Part shown: positions 33,864 through 44,509 of the stretch, piece after piece
Position numbering within the stretch: position 1 is the stretch's first letter
Layout: each line of letters starts with the position of its first letter
NCBI GenBank assembly: GCA_019638795.1
Contig: JAHBTB010000002.1
Span: 124,001 to 188,000, forward strand
Origin: Fimbriimonadaceae bacterium
Lineage (GTDB): Bacteria; Armatimonadota; Fimbriimonadia; Fimbriimonadales; Fimbriimonadaceae
DNA: 64,000 bases
Direction: 5' to 3'
Program-made: the position numbers and the translations under genes
Notes under the pieces: model-generated
Told to the model about the DNA's origin: nothing
Databases searched by the model: none
What the model saw: only the letters and a program-made list of their open reading frames with translations

Positions 33864-34841
33864 CTATCGACGTCGCAACCAGACGGCGGCGGACCCAGCG
33901 ACGAGAAGGACCAAGCCGACGACCCCGGTCACCGCCACCTGCCCTGAGGGCGGCGGCGTCTTCTGGCTTCCTCCGTCACCCTTCGACAGCTCGCCGTCTC
34001 GTTTGATGGACACATCGCCGCCCTTACGGAGCAGCGAGCCTTCGGACTCCGTGAAATGAAAGACCTTGGGGTCGATCGGGCCGAACTTCTCCGATTGGAT
34101 GTGGAAGGTGGCGGACATGGGCTCTGCCCCGCGATACTCAGCGGTGGCCATGTAGTCGTCGGCCTGCCTCGGCGATGCCGGATCGGGCCCCACCACTGCC
34201 CTGACGAATCCACTTGGCTGACCCGGCAGAGGCTCATGGGTGACCTTCGTGAACCGCTTCCCGTCGTCCGACACCACCGCCTCCAGGGAGACCTTGCCTG
34301 CCACATGCCACTTTAGCGATGTGTCGCCGGTCACGACAACCTTGTCGGAGCGTGCGATCTGGTCGGTGAACCACTCCTTGCCCGTGAACCCGTAAAGCTT
34401 GAGCGCGTTGGAGAAGCCGAGCGTGCCCTTGGTCAGGGTGGTGCGCGAAACTGGACTTGGGTCGGCCAGCATGGCCTGGAAGACAGCGTCGGCGTCCTTG
34501 AATGTTCCCGGCAACCTGACGACACCGTCTCGTGTCACTGCGTCCGACGTGACGATCTGCAGGCCGACCTGCGGGTCACGGAGAGGCTTGCCCGGGTCAT
34601 ATTCCCTGATGCTGTCAAGCCGCATTTGTGTGCTGGTCAAATACAAGCGGCAAAGCGTGGTCTCCCCGGAGGGCTTGTCCGTTTCAATGTACGTGGTGAC
34701 GACACCGGCTTTCGCCCGGTTGACGATGGCCGCGATCCGGGCGAGAAGCTTGTCTTCGGAAGGAGTCCCCAACGCGGCGGCCGAGGCCGCCAGCACCAAG
34801 ACGGCTCCACCGAGTCGCCGAAGTCTAAGCCTCTTGTCCAT
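33864..34841 (-). CDS. Secreted protein of unknown function with C-terminal membrane anchor
   Basis: A 325-residue protein with an N-terminal signal (LGGAVLVLAASAAALG), a soluble region of about 260 residues that resembles outer-membrane-lipoprotein-carrier/LolA-like beta folds only loosely (LYLTSTQMRLDS, WHVAGKVSLEAVVSDDGKRF), and a tail of polar residues, VTG, a hydrophobic helix (VVGLVLLVAGSAAVWL) and RRR. That tail is laid out like PEP-CTERM, MYXO-CTERM and LPxTG sorting signals. TATACT ends six bases before the ATG, so it is probably leaderless. Function unknown. Confidence 0.7.
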   Translation of the reverse strand: MDKRLRLRRLGGAVLVLAASAAALGTPSEDKLLARIAAIVNRAKAGVVTTYIETDKPSGETTLCRLYLTSTQMRLDSIREYDPGKPLRDPQVGLQIVTSDAVTRDGVVRLPGTFKDADAVFQAMLADPSPVSRTTLTKGTLGFSNALKLYGFTGKEWFTDQIARSDKVVVTGDTSLKWHVAGKVSLEAVVSDDGKRFTKVTHEPLPGQPSGFVRAVVGPDPASPRQADDYMATAEYRGAEPMSATFHIQSEKFGPIDPKVFHFTESEGSLLRKGGDVSIKRDGELSKGDGGSQKTPPPSGQVAVTGVVGLVLLVAGSAAVWLRRR

Positions 34842-35052
34842 AGTGCCAGTATAGTGTGCCGAACTGCTTCGAGCAACCGCTGGCGTGTGCCCACGGCAAT
34901 TCCAAGCCTATCATGCCAGTTCCAAGGGTAATCATTGGCCATACGATTGAGTATCCGGACCATCAACCGTTCTGTGACCCGTTGTCTTGTTCACAAAGTC
35001 TGCAGAGCGCCGGTTCCCGAGGAAGTCGGGTGGGATCGTCCGCCGATCCAAG

Positions 35053-35058
35053 TACAAT
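35053..35058 (+). promoter_or_regulatory. Candidate -10 of sdhA
   Basis: TACAAT, 11 bases before the ATG at 35070, gives a leader of only about five bases. The rest of the 228-base spacer upstream holds no feature I recognise. Confidence 0.5.
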
Positions 35059-35069
35059 AATCGCCAGCC

Positions 35070-36971
35070 ATGGCCGCGCAAAAGAAAGTCGTCGTCGTCG
35101 GCGGCGGTCTCGCCGGGTTGATGACCACCATGAAGCTGGCTGAGGCCGGCCACTCCGTCCAATTGTTCAGCGTGGTCCCGGTCAAGCGAAGCCACAGCGT
35201 CTGCGCCCAGGGCGGTATCAACGGGGCGGTGAACCTGCGCGGTGAGGGGGACTCCCCCTACCTCCACTTCGAGGACACCATCACCGGCGGCGACTTCCTC
35301 AACCACCAGCCTCCGGTCATGCGCATGGCCGAGCGAGCGCCCGCGATCATCTTCCTCCTCGACCGCATGGGCGTGCCGTTCAACCGCACCCAGGAAGGCC
35401 TTCTCAGCTTCCGCCGGTTCGGCGGCACCCTCAAGCACCGCACCGCCTACGCCGGCGCGACCACCGGCCAGCAACTTCTTTACGCCCTCGACGAACAAGT
35501 CCGGCGGCTTGAGTCAGAGCAGAAGGTCGCCAAGTACGAGGGTTGGGAGTTTCTCTCGTTGATCAAGGACGGGGCCGGCGTCTGCCGTGGGATCGTCGCC
35601 CAAAACCTGCGGACCATGGCGATCGAGAGCTTCACCGCCGACGCCGTCGTCATCGCCACGGGCGGAAACGGGGTCATCTTTGGCCGCACGACCAACTCCA
35701 TCATCAACACCGGCTCACCGGTGAGCATCTGCTATCAGCAAGGCGCGGTCTATGGCAACCCGGAAATGGTGCAGATCCACCCGACCGCCATACCCGGCGA
35801 AGACAAGTGCCGACTGATGTCCGAGTCGGTGCGCGGTGAAGGCGGCCGCCTCTGGTCTCCCCGCGACCCGAACGACACCCGCCGGCCGCTCGACATTCCC
35901 GAGAAGGACCGCTGGTACTTCTGCGAAGAGTTCGACCCGGTCTACGGCAACCTCCTCAGCCGCGACTTAGTCAGCTTCATCATCTACTGCGTCTGCCGGG
36001 CCCAGAAGGGGGTCAAGCAACGCCAGCAGGTGTATCTCGACATCACCCACCTCCACCACAAAGAGGGCATGTCGCGCGAATTGATCTACGACAAACTCGG
36101 CGGCGTCCTCGAGATCTACGAGAAGTTCATGCGCGAGGACCCCATCGACAACCCGATGCGCATCTATCCTGCCGTCCACTACACGATGGGCGGGCTCTGG
36201 GTCGACTATGAGAAGGGTCACGACACCACCCTGGACGAATTGAGCCCCCGCAACCAGGCGACAAACATCCCCGGCCTCTATGCCGCCGGAGAATGCGAGT
36301 ATCAGTACCATGGTGCCAACCGCCTGGGCGCCAACGCCTTGCTGACCTGTCTCACCGGCGGCGAACTCTGCGCCTTGGGCGTCCTCGCGTACCTGAAAAA
36401 CGTCAGCGGCGAACTGGAACCCGGGGCCGCCGACGCGGCCCGCAAGGAACAGGAGGCGGCTTATGCCGCCCTACGCCAGAACAAGGGCACCGAAAACCCG
36501 TACCGCCTCGCCAGCGAACTCAGCGAGACGATGTGGGACTACTGCGGCATCTGGCGGCTCCAGAAGGAGCTTCTCGCCGCCCGGGCCAAGCTGGACGAAC
36601 TTGCTGAGCGGGCCAGGCAGTGCTCCGTGCTCGACAACGGCGACTGGACGAACCAGGCCGTCCCCTTCACCCGCCAACTGGGCAACATGATCGAGATGAG
36701 CAAAGCGATCGTCAGCGGGGCCATCGCCCGCGACGAGTCACGCGGGGCGCACTTCAAGCTCGACGAGCCCGAGCGCCACGACGACCGGTGGCTGGTGACG
36801 ACGAAGGCCACGTGGGCGCCGGAGGGGCCGAAGCTCGACTTCTCCGAGAAGGTGGAATGCAACACCCTCTCGCCCCGCCCGCGCAAGTACAAGATCAACC
36901 AGAACATGGTCGCCCGGTACGTTCTTGGCGAGGACATCCTGCCGAAGAAGGAAGGCACCCCGCAACCCTGA
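35070..36971 (+). CDS. sdhA: Succinate dehydrogenase / fumarate reductase flavoprotein subunit
   Basis: A 633-residue flavoprotein of the Bacillus/non-classical type. The dinucleotide motif VVVVGGGLAGLM is at 7-18. RSHSVCAQGGING contains the His that carries covalent FAD. HPTAIPG and SESVRGEGG hold active-site His and Arg residues, and HYTMGG and GANRLGANALL complete the FAD site. It should oxidise succinate to fumarate in the membrane complex. The iron-sulfur and membrane subunits (sdhB, sdhC) are not adjacent, unlike in most genomes; they must lie elsewhere. Confidence 0.95.
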   Translation: MAAQKKVVVVGGGLAGLMTTMKLAEAGHSVQLFSVVPVKRSHSVCAQGGINGAVNLRGEGDSPYLHFEDTITGGDFLNHQPPVMRMAERAPAIIFLLDRMGVPFNRTQEGLLSFRRFGGTLKHRTAYAGATTGQQLLYALDEQVRRLESEQKVAKYEGWEFLSLIKDGAGVCRGIVAQNLRTMAIESFTADAVVIATGGNGVIFGRTTNSIINTGSPVSICYQQGAVYGNPEMVQIHPTAIPGEDKCRLMSESVRGEGGRLWSPRDPNDTRRPLDIPEKDRWYFCEEFDPVYGNLLSRDLVSFIIYCVCRAQKGVKQRQQVYLDITHLHHKEGMSRELIYDKLGGVLEIYEKFMREDPIDNPMRIYPAVHYTMGGLWVDYEKGHDTTLDELSPRNQATNIPGLYAAGECEYQYHGANRLGANALLTCLTGGELCALGVLAYLKNVSGELEPGAADAARKEQEAAYAALRQNKGTENPYRLASELSETMWDYCGIWRLQKELLAARAKLDELAERARQCSVLDNGDWTNQAVPFTRQLGNMIEMSKAIVSGAIARDESRGAHFKLDEPERHDDRWLVTTKATWAPEGPKLDFSEKVECNTLSPRPRKYKINQNMVARYVLGEDILPKKEGTPQP

Positions 36972-37004
36972 GCCGTGCGCCGGCCAAAGGTGCGACAATA
37001 TCGC

Positions 37005-37226
37005 ATGGCTACCGGCAAGAAGCTCTACGAAGCGGGCGACCTCAAGGTGTGGTGGGATCCCACCCTTTGCCAGCATTCGGGCGTCTGCGCCCGCGGCATG
37101 GCCGCCGTCTTCGACCCCAAACGAAGGCCGTGGATCGTCCTGGAGAACGGCGAGCCCGACGCGGTCCGCGCCCTCGTCCGACAGTGCCCCAGCGGGGCGA
37201 TCCGTCTGGACGAGGACACCGACTGA
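37005..37226 (+). CDS. Small (4Fe-4S) mono-cluster protein, YjdI-like
   Basis: A 73-residue protein with C-x-H-x3-C-x-RG (CQHSGVCARG at about 24-33) and a late CPSGAI, matching the divergent 4Fe-4S mono-cluster family (Fer4_19/YjdI). Only three Cys are visible; the His may complete the cluster site. The ATG was preferred over a GTG ten codons upstream because GACAAT ends five bases before it. It lies 33 bases after sdhA and may serve as an electron carrier; a direct link to succinate oxidation is not shown. Confidence 0.8.
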   Translation: MATGKKLYEAGDLKVWWDPTLCQHSGVCARGMAAVFDPKRRPWIVLENGEPDAVRALVRQCPSGAIRLDEDTD

Positions 37227-37233
37227 CCCGGCC

Positions 37234-40200
37234 CTAACCGATCCGTTTCAGCATCACCTCGACCGCTTTCTCAAGCTGCGGGTCGTGTCCCGCCGCCCAG
37301 GCGTCGGGGTCGAACGGCACGATGTAGTCGGGGTACCGGCCGTGGTGCTCAAGGTTCTCGCCGTCGACGGCATAGACCCCGATCGAGGGCATGCGGACAG
37401 AACCGCCGTCCCACAAGCTGTAGGCTCCGGTGCCGATGACCGCGCCACCGGTCCGTTCGCCGATGACCGGGCCGATCTTCATCGCCTTGAACCCCTCGCT
37501 GAGCATCTCGGCGTTGCTGAAGCTGGCCCAGTTGGTCATGCAGGCCACGGGCAGCTCGACGGTGTCGCCCCGCATGAGGTTTTCGCTGACCCACTCCCCG
37601 GGGATGTCACGGTGCGTCCGCTTCAACCACGTCTGCTCACGAAGGAGGTTGAGAACCGTGTGGCTGGTGAACCCGCCGCCGTTGTAGCGGGCGTCGAGGA
37701 TGAAGCCCTTCTTGCCCACTAGGTCAGTGCGGACGTCGACGAGCATCCGGTCCAGACTGGCCGCGTCCATGCCGCGCAAGTGGATATAGCCCAACTTGCC
37801 GCCGCTCAGCTTGTCGACGGTCGCCTTTGACCAGGCCACCCAGTCGTCGTAGTTCGCCGCCGAGCGGAACCCGGTCGAAGTCGGCTTGAGGAGGACGGTC
37901 AACTCTTTCCCCGCACGCCGGACGACCACCGTCGTCTTGTCGCCCGCCTTGTTAGCCAAGGCGACGCTCACGGGTCGGGCCGCACCCACGTCCTGACCGT
38001 CGATCGAGACGACGACGTCTCCGACCATAAGCTCGCTGTCCGGCAGGGAGGCCGGGCCGCCTTCGATGACCCGGGCCACCTGGTATGTCCCCTTGGCCAG
38101 GGCGGGCCAGTCCCACTCGACGCCGAGGAAACCGGTCGGCTCGGCGTGCTCGGCCCTGAACGGCGCGCTGCTCGTCGCCCCCTGGTGGGAGCTGTCCAGG
38201 CGCTCGACCATCTCACCCATCAGGGCGTAGAAGTCGTCGCGGCTCGTGACGTAGGGGACGACGGCGGCAAATTGGTCGTGGACTTTGTCCCAGTCCTTGC
38301 CATGCAAGTTGTGGTCATAGAAGAGGTTGCGTAGGGCGCGCCACGCGTCCTCGAAGAGGGCCGACTCTTCGGCACGGTTGTCGACCCGGACCGTCGCGCT
38401 GAAGTTGACCGGGGACGGAGTCTCTGCTCCGGGGCTCAGGGCAAAGAGCTTGCCCCCCTGGACAAGGTACGCCTTCCCCCCTTTGCCCTGCACATAGCTG
38501 CGGACCGATGTCACCCCTGCGATCGGCCGCGACTGCCCCGACGTCGTGCTGGTCCGTGCCGCCCCGTTCGGGCCGACGGTCACGACCGTCTTGGCGTCGC
38601 CGGTCACAAAGAAGGCGCGCACGTCCGCCGCGAGCTTCCGCTTGCGGTTCTCCAGCCCCCGCATAACGACCTTGACGACCGGCTTGCCTTCCTTGGCCTT
38701 GGGCTCGTCGATCTTGTCCAGGTCGTCTTCCCTGAACGTGGTCTCGGGCGGCACGAGGTCGAACTTGTAGAGGGCGCTCGTACCGTCTCGGGACTCGCTG
38801 AAGTCCAGGCCCTCGGAACTGACCGCCAAGATTGACTTGCCGTCGGGCAAGAACTGCGCCGCCCCCTGGGCCCGGGCCAGCCGGCCGACCAAGACATGGC
38901 CCTTTCCGTCGCGCCGGTGCAGGGTCACGTCGTCGCTCCGGCCGTTGCTGACCGTGGTGACCAGCCATTGGCTGTCCGGCGACCAGTTGTATTGGCGGCT
39001 GCCCGCGTAAGTGCTGGCGAAGTTACCCGTGGCGACCACGGTCGGCTCGCCTCCGGCGGCCGGCATGACGCAGACCTCACGGTCGCCCCGGTGGAAGGCG
39101 ACCCAGTGCCCGTCGGGCGAGACCGTCGGGTTCGTGACGTCCTTGTCGGACTCGTAGAAGACGGTCGAACGGCCGTCCAGGCCGGAACTCATCAGGCGTC
39201 GCCGGGCCCGCGGCCCAGCGGAGACATAGAGGAACGACTTGGCGTCCCGCCAAACGGGAGACCCGTCGAACGCCGGGTTTGTGGTGAGTTGACGGGTGGT
39301 GCCTCCGGACTCGGGAATCAGGAAGAGGTCACCCCGGGCCTCGAGGAGGATCCGCTTGGCGTCGGGAGAGACGTCGAAGTCGGAGAGGCCTGCGTTGACC
39401 GTCACGGGTTCGACAGCGGCCCGGCGGGAATCCGCCGGCGCGGTGATCGGCACCGGAGCCGCCTTACCAGTGGCCAAATCGGCCGCCCAGACTTCGCTGT
39501 CGTGCTGGAACACCGCCACGCCTCCGCCGGTCGAGACCGACTTGATCGTCCCGTCGGCCAGGTCGGTGAGCCGGCGGCCTTTGCCGTCCAACCCGAACTT
39601 CCAAAGGTTAGGCACCCCGCTCCGGTTACTGACGGCGACGAACTCGCGGTCGGACACAAACGAAGGGGAGAACTCATAGAACTCAGAACTGGTGACCTTG
39701 CGCATGCCGGACAAGGGGACGCCGACCTTGCCCGCCCACACATGGGGCGTCGCCGATCCGGTCAGGCCCGGCTTGCGCCAGGTGGACGGCCCTCCGGCGG
39801 AGCAATAGAGAATGGTCTTACCGTCGGGCGAGACGGCCGGCTGGAAGTCAGTCTCCATCGGGTGACCGGTCAGGCGCACCGGGTCGCCGCCGGTGACAGG
39901 TAGGGCGAAAAGGTTGGAGCGGCCCCAATGGTTGAAGTGGCCGTAGACCGTCTTGCCGTCGGGCGAGACGGAGAACGGCACCTCGCTGCCGCTGTCAAAG
40001 GTCAGCCGCCGGACGGCGGCACCCTCGGCCGACATGATGAACACGTCGGTGCTGCCGTACCGGTCCGAAGTAAACACGATCGAACCACCGTCGGGTGTCC
40101 ACAGCGGGTTGTCTTCGTCCGCCGCGTTCACGGTGAGACGGCGGGCCATGCCTCCCCTCGTCGGCACGACAAAGATGTCGCCCTGCCAACTGAAGGCGAT

Positions 40201-40299
40201 GGTCTGGCCGTCAGGCGAGACAGCGGGGCTCTGGGTGCGCTTGACAGCGTCGGAGGGGCCGATGGCGACGGCCAGAGCCAACCAGGTGAGGCACGGCAT
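37234..40299 (-). CDS. Tricorn-like S41 protease with N-terminal beta-propeller
   Basis: A 1021-residue secreted protein. After a short signal (LTWLALAVAIGPSDA), residues 20-560 hold WD40-like PD40 repeats (repeated SPDGxxIxF blades) forming one or two propellers. A PDZ domain lies near 750-830 (VGDVVVSIDGQDV). The C-terminal S41 domain includes LGYIHLRGMD, ILDARYNGGGF and TNWASFSNAEML, where the Ser in the last motif is the probable nucleophile. Tricorn-type enzymes degrade peptides. TAGAAC ends six bases before the ATG. It is convergent with the Fe-S gene. Confidence 0.9.
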   Translation of the reverse strand: MPCLTWLALAVAIGPSDAVKRTQSPAVSPDGQTIAFSWQGDIFVVPTRGGMARRLTVNAADEDNPLWTPDGGSIVFTSDRYGSTDVFIMSAEGAAVRRLTFDSGSEVPFSVSPDGKTVYGHFNHWGRSNLFALPVTGGDPVRLTGHPMETDFQPAVSPDGKTILYCSAGGPSTWRKPGLTGSATPHVWAGKVGVPLSGMRKVTSSEFYEFSPSFVSDREFVAVSNRSGVPNLWKFGLDGKGRRLTDLADGTIKSVSTGGGVAVFQHDSEVWAADLATGKAAPVPITAPADSRRAAVEPVTVNAGLSDFDVSPDAKRILLEARGDLFLIPESGGTTRQLTTNPAFDGSPVWRDAKSFLYVSAGPRARRRLMSSGLDGRSTVFYESDKDVTNPTVSPDGHWVAFHRGDREVCVMPAAGGEPTVVATGNFASTYAGSRQYNWSPDSQWLVTTVSNGRSDDVTLHRRDGKGHVLVGRLARAQGAAQFLPDGKSILAVSSEGLDFSESRDGTSALYKFDLVPPETTFREDDLDKIDEPKAKEGKPVVKVVMRGLENRKRKLAADVRAFFVTGDAKTVVTVGPNGAARTSTTSGQSRPIAGVTSVRSYVQGKGGKAYLVQGGKLFALSPGAETPSPVNFSATVRVDNRAEESALFEDAWRALRNLFYDHNLHGKDWDKVHDQFAAVVPYVTSRDDFYALMGEMVERLDSSHQGATSSAPFRAEHAEPTGFLGVEWDWPALAKGTYQVARVIEGGPASLPDSELMVGDVVVSIDGQDVGAARPVSVALANKAGDKTTVVVRRAGKELTVLLKPTSTGFRSAANYDDWVAWSKATVDKLSGGKLGYIHLRGMDAASLDRMLVDVRTDLVGKKGFILDARYNGGGFTSHTVLNLLREQTWLKRTHRDIPGEWVSENLMRGDTVELPVACMTNWASFSNAEMLSEGFKAMKIGPVIGERTGGAVIGTGAYSLWDGGSVRMPSIGVYAVDGENLEHHGRYPDYIVPFDPDAWAAGHDPQLEKAVEVMLKRIG

Positions 40300-40358
40300 C
40301 GCCCGGTTCTACTCGATTCCGCCCCGATAAATCACGGGGCGGAACCAAGTCGGGGAGG

Positions 40359-40796
40359 TCAGACCTTGAGGTCGACGATCCCGCTGACGCCCACGCCGTC
40401 GACGGCTTTGAGCTTCTTGGCGTCGGTCACGTCGGTGGTCGAGACGGGGATCAAGGCGCGCAGGTGGATCTCACCGAACATCTCGATCTCCGGCGAGGCC
40501 ACGGCCCGGACCTTTTCGACGTTCGACTTGGAGCCCATCACCTGGGCGGCGCCGATGGCCCCGCGGCTTCGAAGGCCGACGGTCAGGATCGGGACAACTT
40601 TGGTGTAGCTCTTGTTGGTGTCCTCGTGGCCGGTGATCTTGTTGAACTCCCGGTTGATGTCGCCGCCAAAGCGGTCGACGACGGCCCCCACGCCAAGGAT
40701 CTTGAGAACTTGCTTGATCTGCCCGGCCCCGGCGACCCCGGCGACAAAAATGGCGGCGCCGACCATGGCGGAGCGGACAACGGCTTTACGGTCCAT
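40359..40796 (-). CDS. Secreted protein of unknown function
   Basis: A 145-residue protein with a signal peptide (RSAMVGAAIFVAGVAGAG). The mature part has VLKILGVGAVVDRFGGDINREFNKI and an alternating hydrophobic C-terminal half suggestive of beta strands. I do not recognise a family. It lies upstream of the large protease gene on the same strand with a 59-base gap. TAAACT ends six bases before the ATG, indicating its own leaderless promoter. Confidence 0.7.
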   Translation of the reverse strand: MDRKAVVRSAMVGAAIFVAGVAGAGQIKQVLKILGVGAVVDRFGGDINREFNKITGHEDTNKSYTKVVPILTVGLRSRGAIGAAQVMGSKSNVEKVRAVASPEIEMFGEIHLRALIPVSTTDVTDAKKLKAVDGVGVSGIVDLKV

Positions 40797-40911
40797 AACA
40801 TGAGTTTAGACGACCCCATCGCCATGATGGGTTCGGGCTGGCCCAGGCCCAAAAGGGACTCGGCCCCGGCGACCAAGGTCGTCGGGGCCGAGTCGGCTTG
40901 TCAGGTCAGGT

Positions 40912-42843
40912 TCAGAACTTGACGGTCAGCTGGGTGGCCAAGAGGCCGCCCTTGAAGACCGAGCTCGCGCCACCGAAGCCACCCGGGTTGAAGGTCATAC
41001 CCGTGCGGCTGCCGTTGTCGACGTCGCTGAACATGTACTTGAAGGTCAGGCGGCTCGTCGCACCCAGGTTGTAGCCCAGGCCGAGGGTGTACCAGCGCTG
41101 CTTCGGCTGGGTACCCGCACCGAACTTGAACTTCGTGTCCTCGTACTTGAGGTTCACGTCGAACATGTTGTTCAGCTTGAAGTCCGCGCCGATGGCGAAG
41201 TCGTCGATCTTGTCGTCGCTACCGCCAGTCAGGACGTTGTTGCCCAGACCAGCCGTGTTGCTGACACCCTTGACGAACTCACCCATGCCCCAGATCGTGA
41301 GGTTGTCGTTCGGCATGAACGAAGCAGAGATGTTGAACCCTTCAAAGTTCACCGGGCTCTGCCAAGTACCGAACTGACCCCAGTCGCCAGGAGCGAGGAA
41401 GTTCTTCTCGACGCGGCGGTAACCGCCACCGATCTGGAACTTGCCCGCGTTGTAGGTCAACTGAGCGTGCCAAGCAGCGTTGTCGCTGTCGACGGTGCTG
41501 CTGTTGTTCTCGTTCAGCTGCGACTTCGAGTACGCGCCATAGACGTTGATCTTGTCGAACTTGAGCTTGATCTCACCGCCGTAGACGTTCATCCGGTTGA
41601 CGACGCCAGCAGGGACCGTCGAGCGGGTGTTGCTGTCCAACCAGAGGTAGGCCAGGTTCACGCTGCCCATGTCGCCGATCGGGAACTTGAGCTGGACGCC
41701 CAGGTTCTGGTCGATCTGGCTACCGGTCATGCCGATGCCGATCGGGTTCAGGTCGACGCCGTTGGTGCTGTTGCGGGCGCTGTTGCGGCCGCCCATCACC
41801 TTCAGGTCAGCCTTTCCGAACTTGAAGTTCAGGATGCCGCCGTCGAAGTAGTAGTCGCCGTTCTCGCGAGCCGAGTTCTCGAAGTACTCCGAGGTGTACT
41901 CAGTGCGCTGGAACAGGTAGTGACCGACCTTCGTGTGGACGCGACCGACTTGGGCGCTGAAGCCCTGGCCCGCGAGGCTGGCGTCATAGTTGACGGCCAG
42001 GTCTTGCAGGTAGACGTCGGTGGCGCCCTCGACAGCCAGGCGTCCGCCCGGCATGTAGGCGCCGTAGGCACCCAGCGTGTCGAGCACGTTACCGATGACG
42101 AGCGTACCGGCGACCTTCGGGCCCTCGTTCGTCGACTTGAAGTTCAAGGCGAGCTGGTGGAGGACCGAGAAGTTGCGGGTCATGCCAGCGGCAAAGCCGG
42201 TGTTCCGGTCGGCGCCGATGATCTCGCCGCCGTGGAGGATGCCCAGGTTGTTGTCGCTGCTGTGACCGGCGAGGATGAGGAGGTCAGCTTGGCCGTGGAT
42301 GTCCAGAGCCGGCTTGTAGGCTTCGAGGGCCTTCAGGCGGGCTTCGTGGTCAGCCAACTGCTTCTTCATGTCTTCGACGTTGACGCCGAGGCCAGCGAGT
42401 TCCTTCTCAAACTCCTTGCTGAGCTTCTTGAGCTCAGCAATGTCGCCCGAGTAGTCCTTCATGCCGGCGACCGCGGACTTGAGCTCGGAGAGCTGGTCCT
42501 TGAGCGCCTGGATGTCGCCGCTGTTGTCGGTGCCGCCACCGCCACCGCCCGACGGGCGGGCTTCGAGGGCCTTGATCTGGCCTTCGATCGCCTTGAAGCG
42601 CTCGTCATAGATCTTCCACAGGCGGTCGATCGCGACGGCGAACTCGTAGCGGGTCATTTCGCGCGGGCCGCGGAACTTACCGTCGGGGTAACCAATCAGG
42701 ACTTTGCCCTTCAGGTTGGCGACGGCGTCATAGGCCCAGTGGTTGTCCGGAACGACGTCCGGGAATTGGTCTTGAGCGAACGCCGGGACGACCAGCGCGA
42801 CGCCAAGAAGTGTGCTCAGAGCGAGCTTCATCATGCGGTTCAT
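40912..42843 (-). CDS. SLH-domain outer-membrane porin (SlpA-like)
   Basis: A 643-residue protein: signal peptide (LALSTLLGVALVVPAFA), one SLH domain (FPDVVPDNHWAYDAVANL ... GYPDGKFRGPREMTRYEFA, about 27-80), a Gly-rich linker, a coiled coil (about 105-190) and a C-terminal beta-barrel of about 450 residues rich in alternating aromatic strands, ending in Phe. This is the architecture of SLH-porins in Thermus/Deinococcus and Armatimonadota, where the SLH domain binds pyruvylated wall polymer and tethers the outer membrane. The ATG at 42843 was chosen for the signal peptide and a GGAG seven bases upstream. Confidence 0.92.
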   Translation of the reverse strand: MNRMMKLALSTLLGVALVVPAFAQDQFPDVVPDNHWAYDAVANLKGKVLIGYPDGKFRGPREMTRYEFAVAIDRLWKIYDERFKAIEGQIKALEARPSGGGGGGTDNSGDIQALKDQLSELKSAVAGMKDYSGDIAELKKLSKEFEKELAGLGVNVEDMKKQLADHEARLKALEAYKPALDIHGQADLLILAGHSSDNNLGILHGGEIIGADRNTGFAAGMTRNFSVLHQLALNFKSTNEGPKVAGTLVIGNVLDTLGAYGAYMPGGRLAVEGATDVYLQDLAVNYDASLAGQGFSAQVGRVHTKVGHYLFQRTEYTSEYFENSARENGDYYFDGGILNFKFGKADLKVMGGRNSARNSTNGVDLNPIGIGMTGSQIDQNLGVQLKFPIGDMGSVNLAYLWLDSNTRSTVPAGVVNRMNVYGGEIKLKFDKINVYGAYSKSQLNENNSSTVDSDNAAWHAQLTYNAGKFQIGGGYRRVEKNFLAPGDWGQFGTWQSPVNFEGFNISASFMPNDNLTIWGMGEFVKGVSNTAGLGNNVLTGGSDDKIDDFAIGADFKLNNMFDVNLKYEDTKFKFGAGTQPKQRWYTLGLGYNLGATSRLTFKYMFSDVDNGSRTGMTFNPGGFGGASSVFKGGLLATQLTVKF

Positions 42844-43101
42844 GTTTGGCTCCAAACTCAGGCCGACCTTGGCTTGACGTTTGTCGCTTGTGCCCACCGC
42901 GGGGACCGGACTCCGGACCTCACAACTTTCCTTAAGTTCCCTGTGAAGCCAAGCCCGTCTGCGATTGCTTAGCGACGCGTCCTGCGTCAGTCGTCCTGAT
43001 GGCATAGACACGGGCTCTACGCCTGTGTGGAATATTGGCATGTCGCGCATGCCTGCGTCCCGATCCTGGTGGGCTTACTAGGTCTTTTGGGCCCAGACCC
43101 T
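42844..43101 (-). promoter_or_regulatory. 258-base untranslated region upstream of the SLH-porin
   Basis: No gene is supported here. The stretch contains GGTCT...AGACC (43081-43085 with 43095-43099), a hairpin that could end the phosphohexomutase transcript, although no T run follows it. A GGAG ribosome site precedes the porin ATG. I see no clear -10/-35 pair. A long leader for an abundant envelope protein is plausible. Confidence 0.35.
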
Positions 43102-44457
<1,356 letters not shown>

Positions 44458-44497
44458 TTGCGCGGCAAGGTTACCAGGCTGGCCCAGGGGGACCAGG

Positions 44498-44503
44498 TAA
44501 GAC
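44498..44503 (+). promoter_or_regulatory. Candidate -10 of nfo
   Basis: TAAGAC ends six bases before the ATG at 44510, without a Shine-Dalgarno sequence. Confidence 0.4.
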
Positions 44504-44509
44504 CAGACG

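Noticed and set aside
41467-42972. A 501-codon plus-strand frame over the SLH-porin gene
   Set aside because: It mirrors the porin codons; the porin has a signal peptide, SLH domain, coiled coil and terminal Phe.
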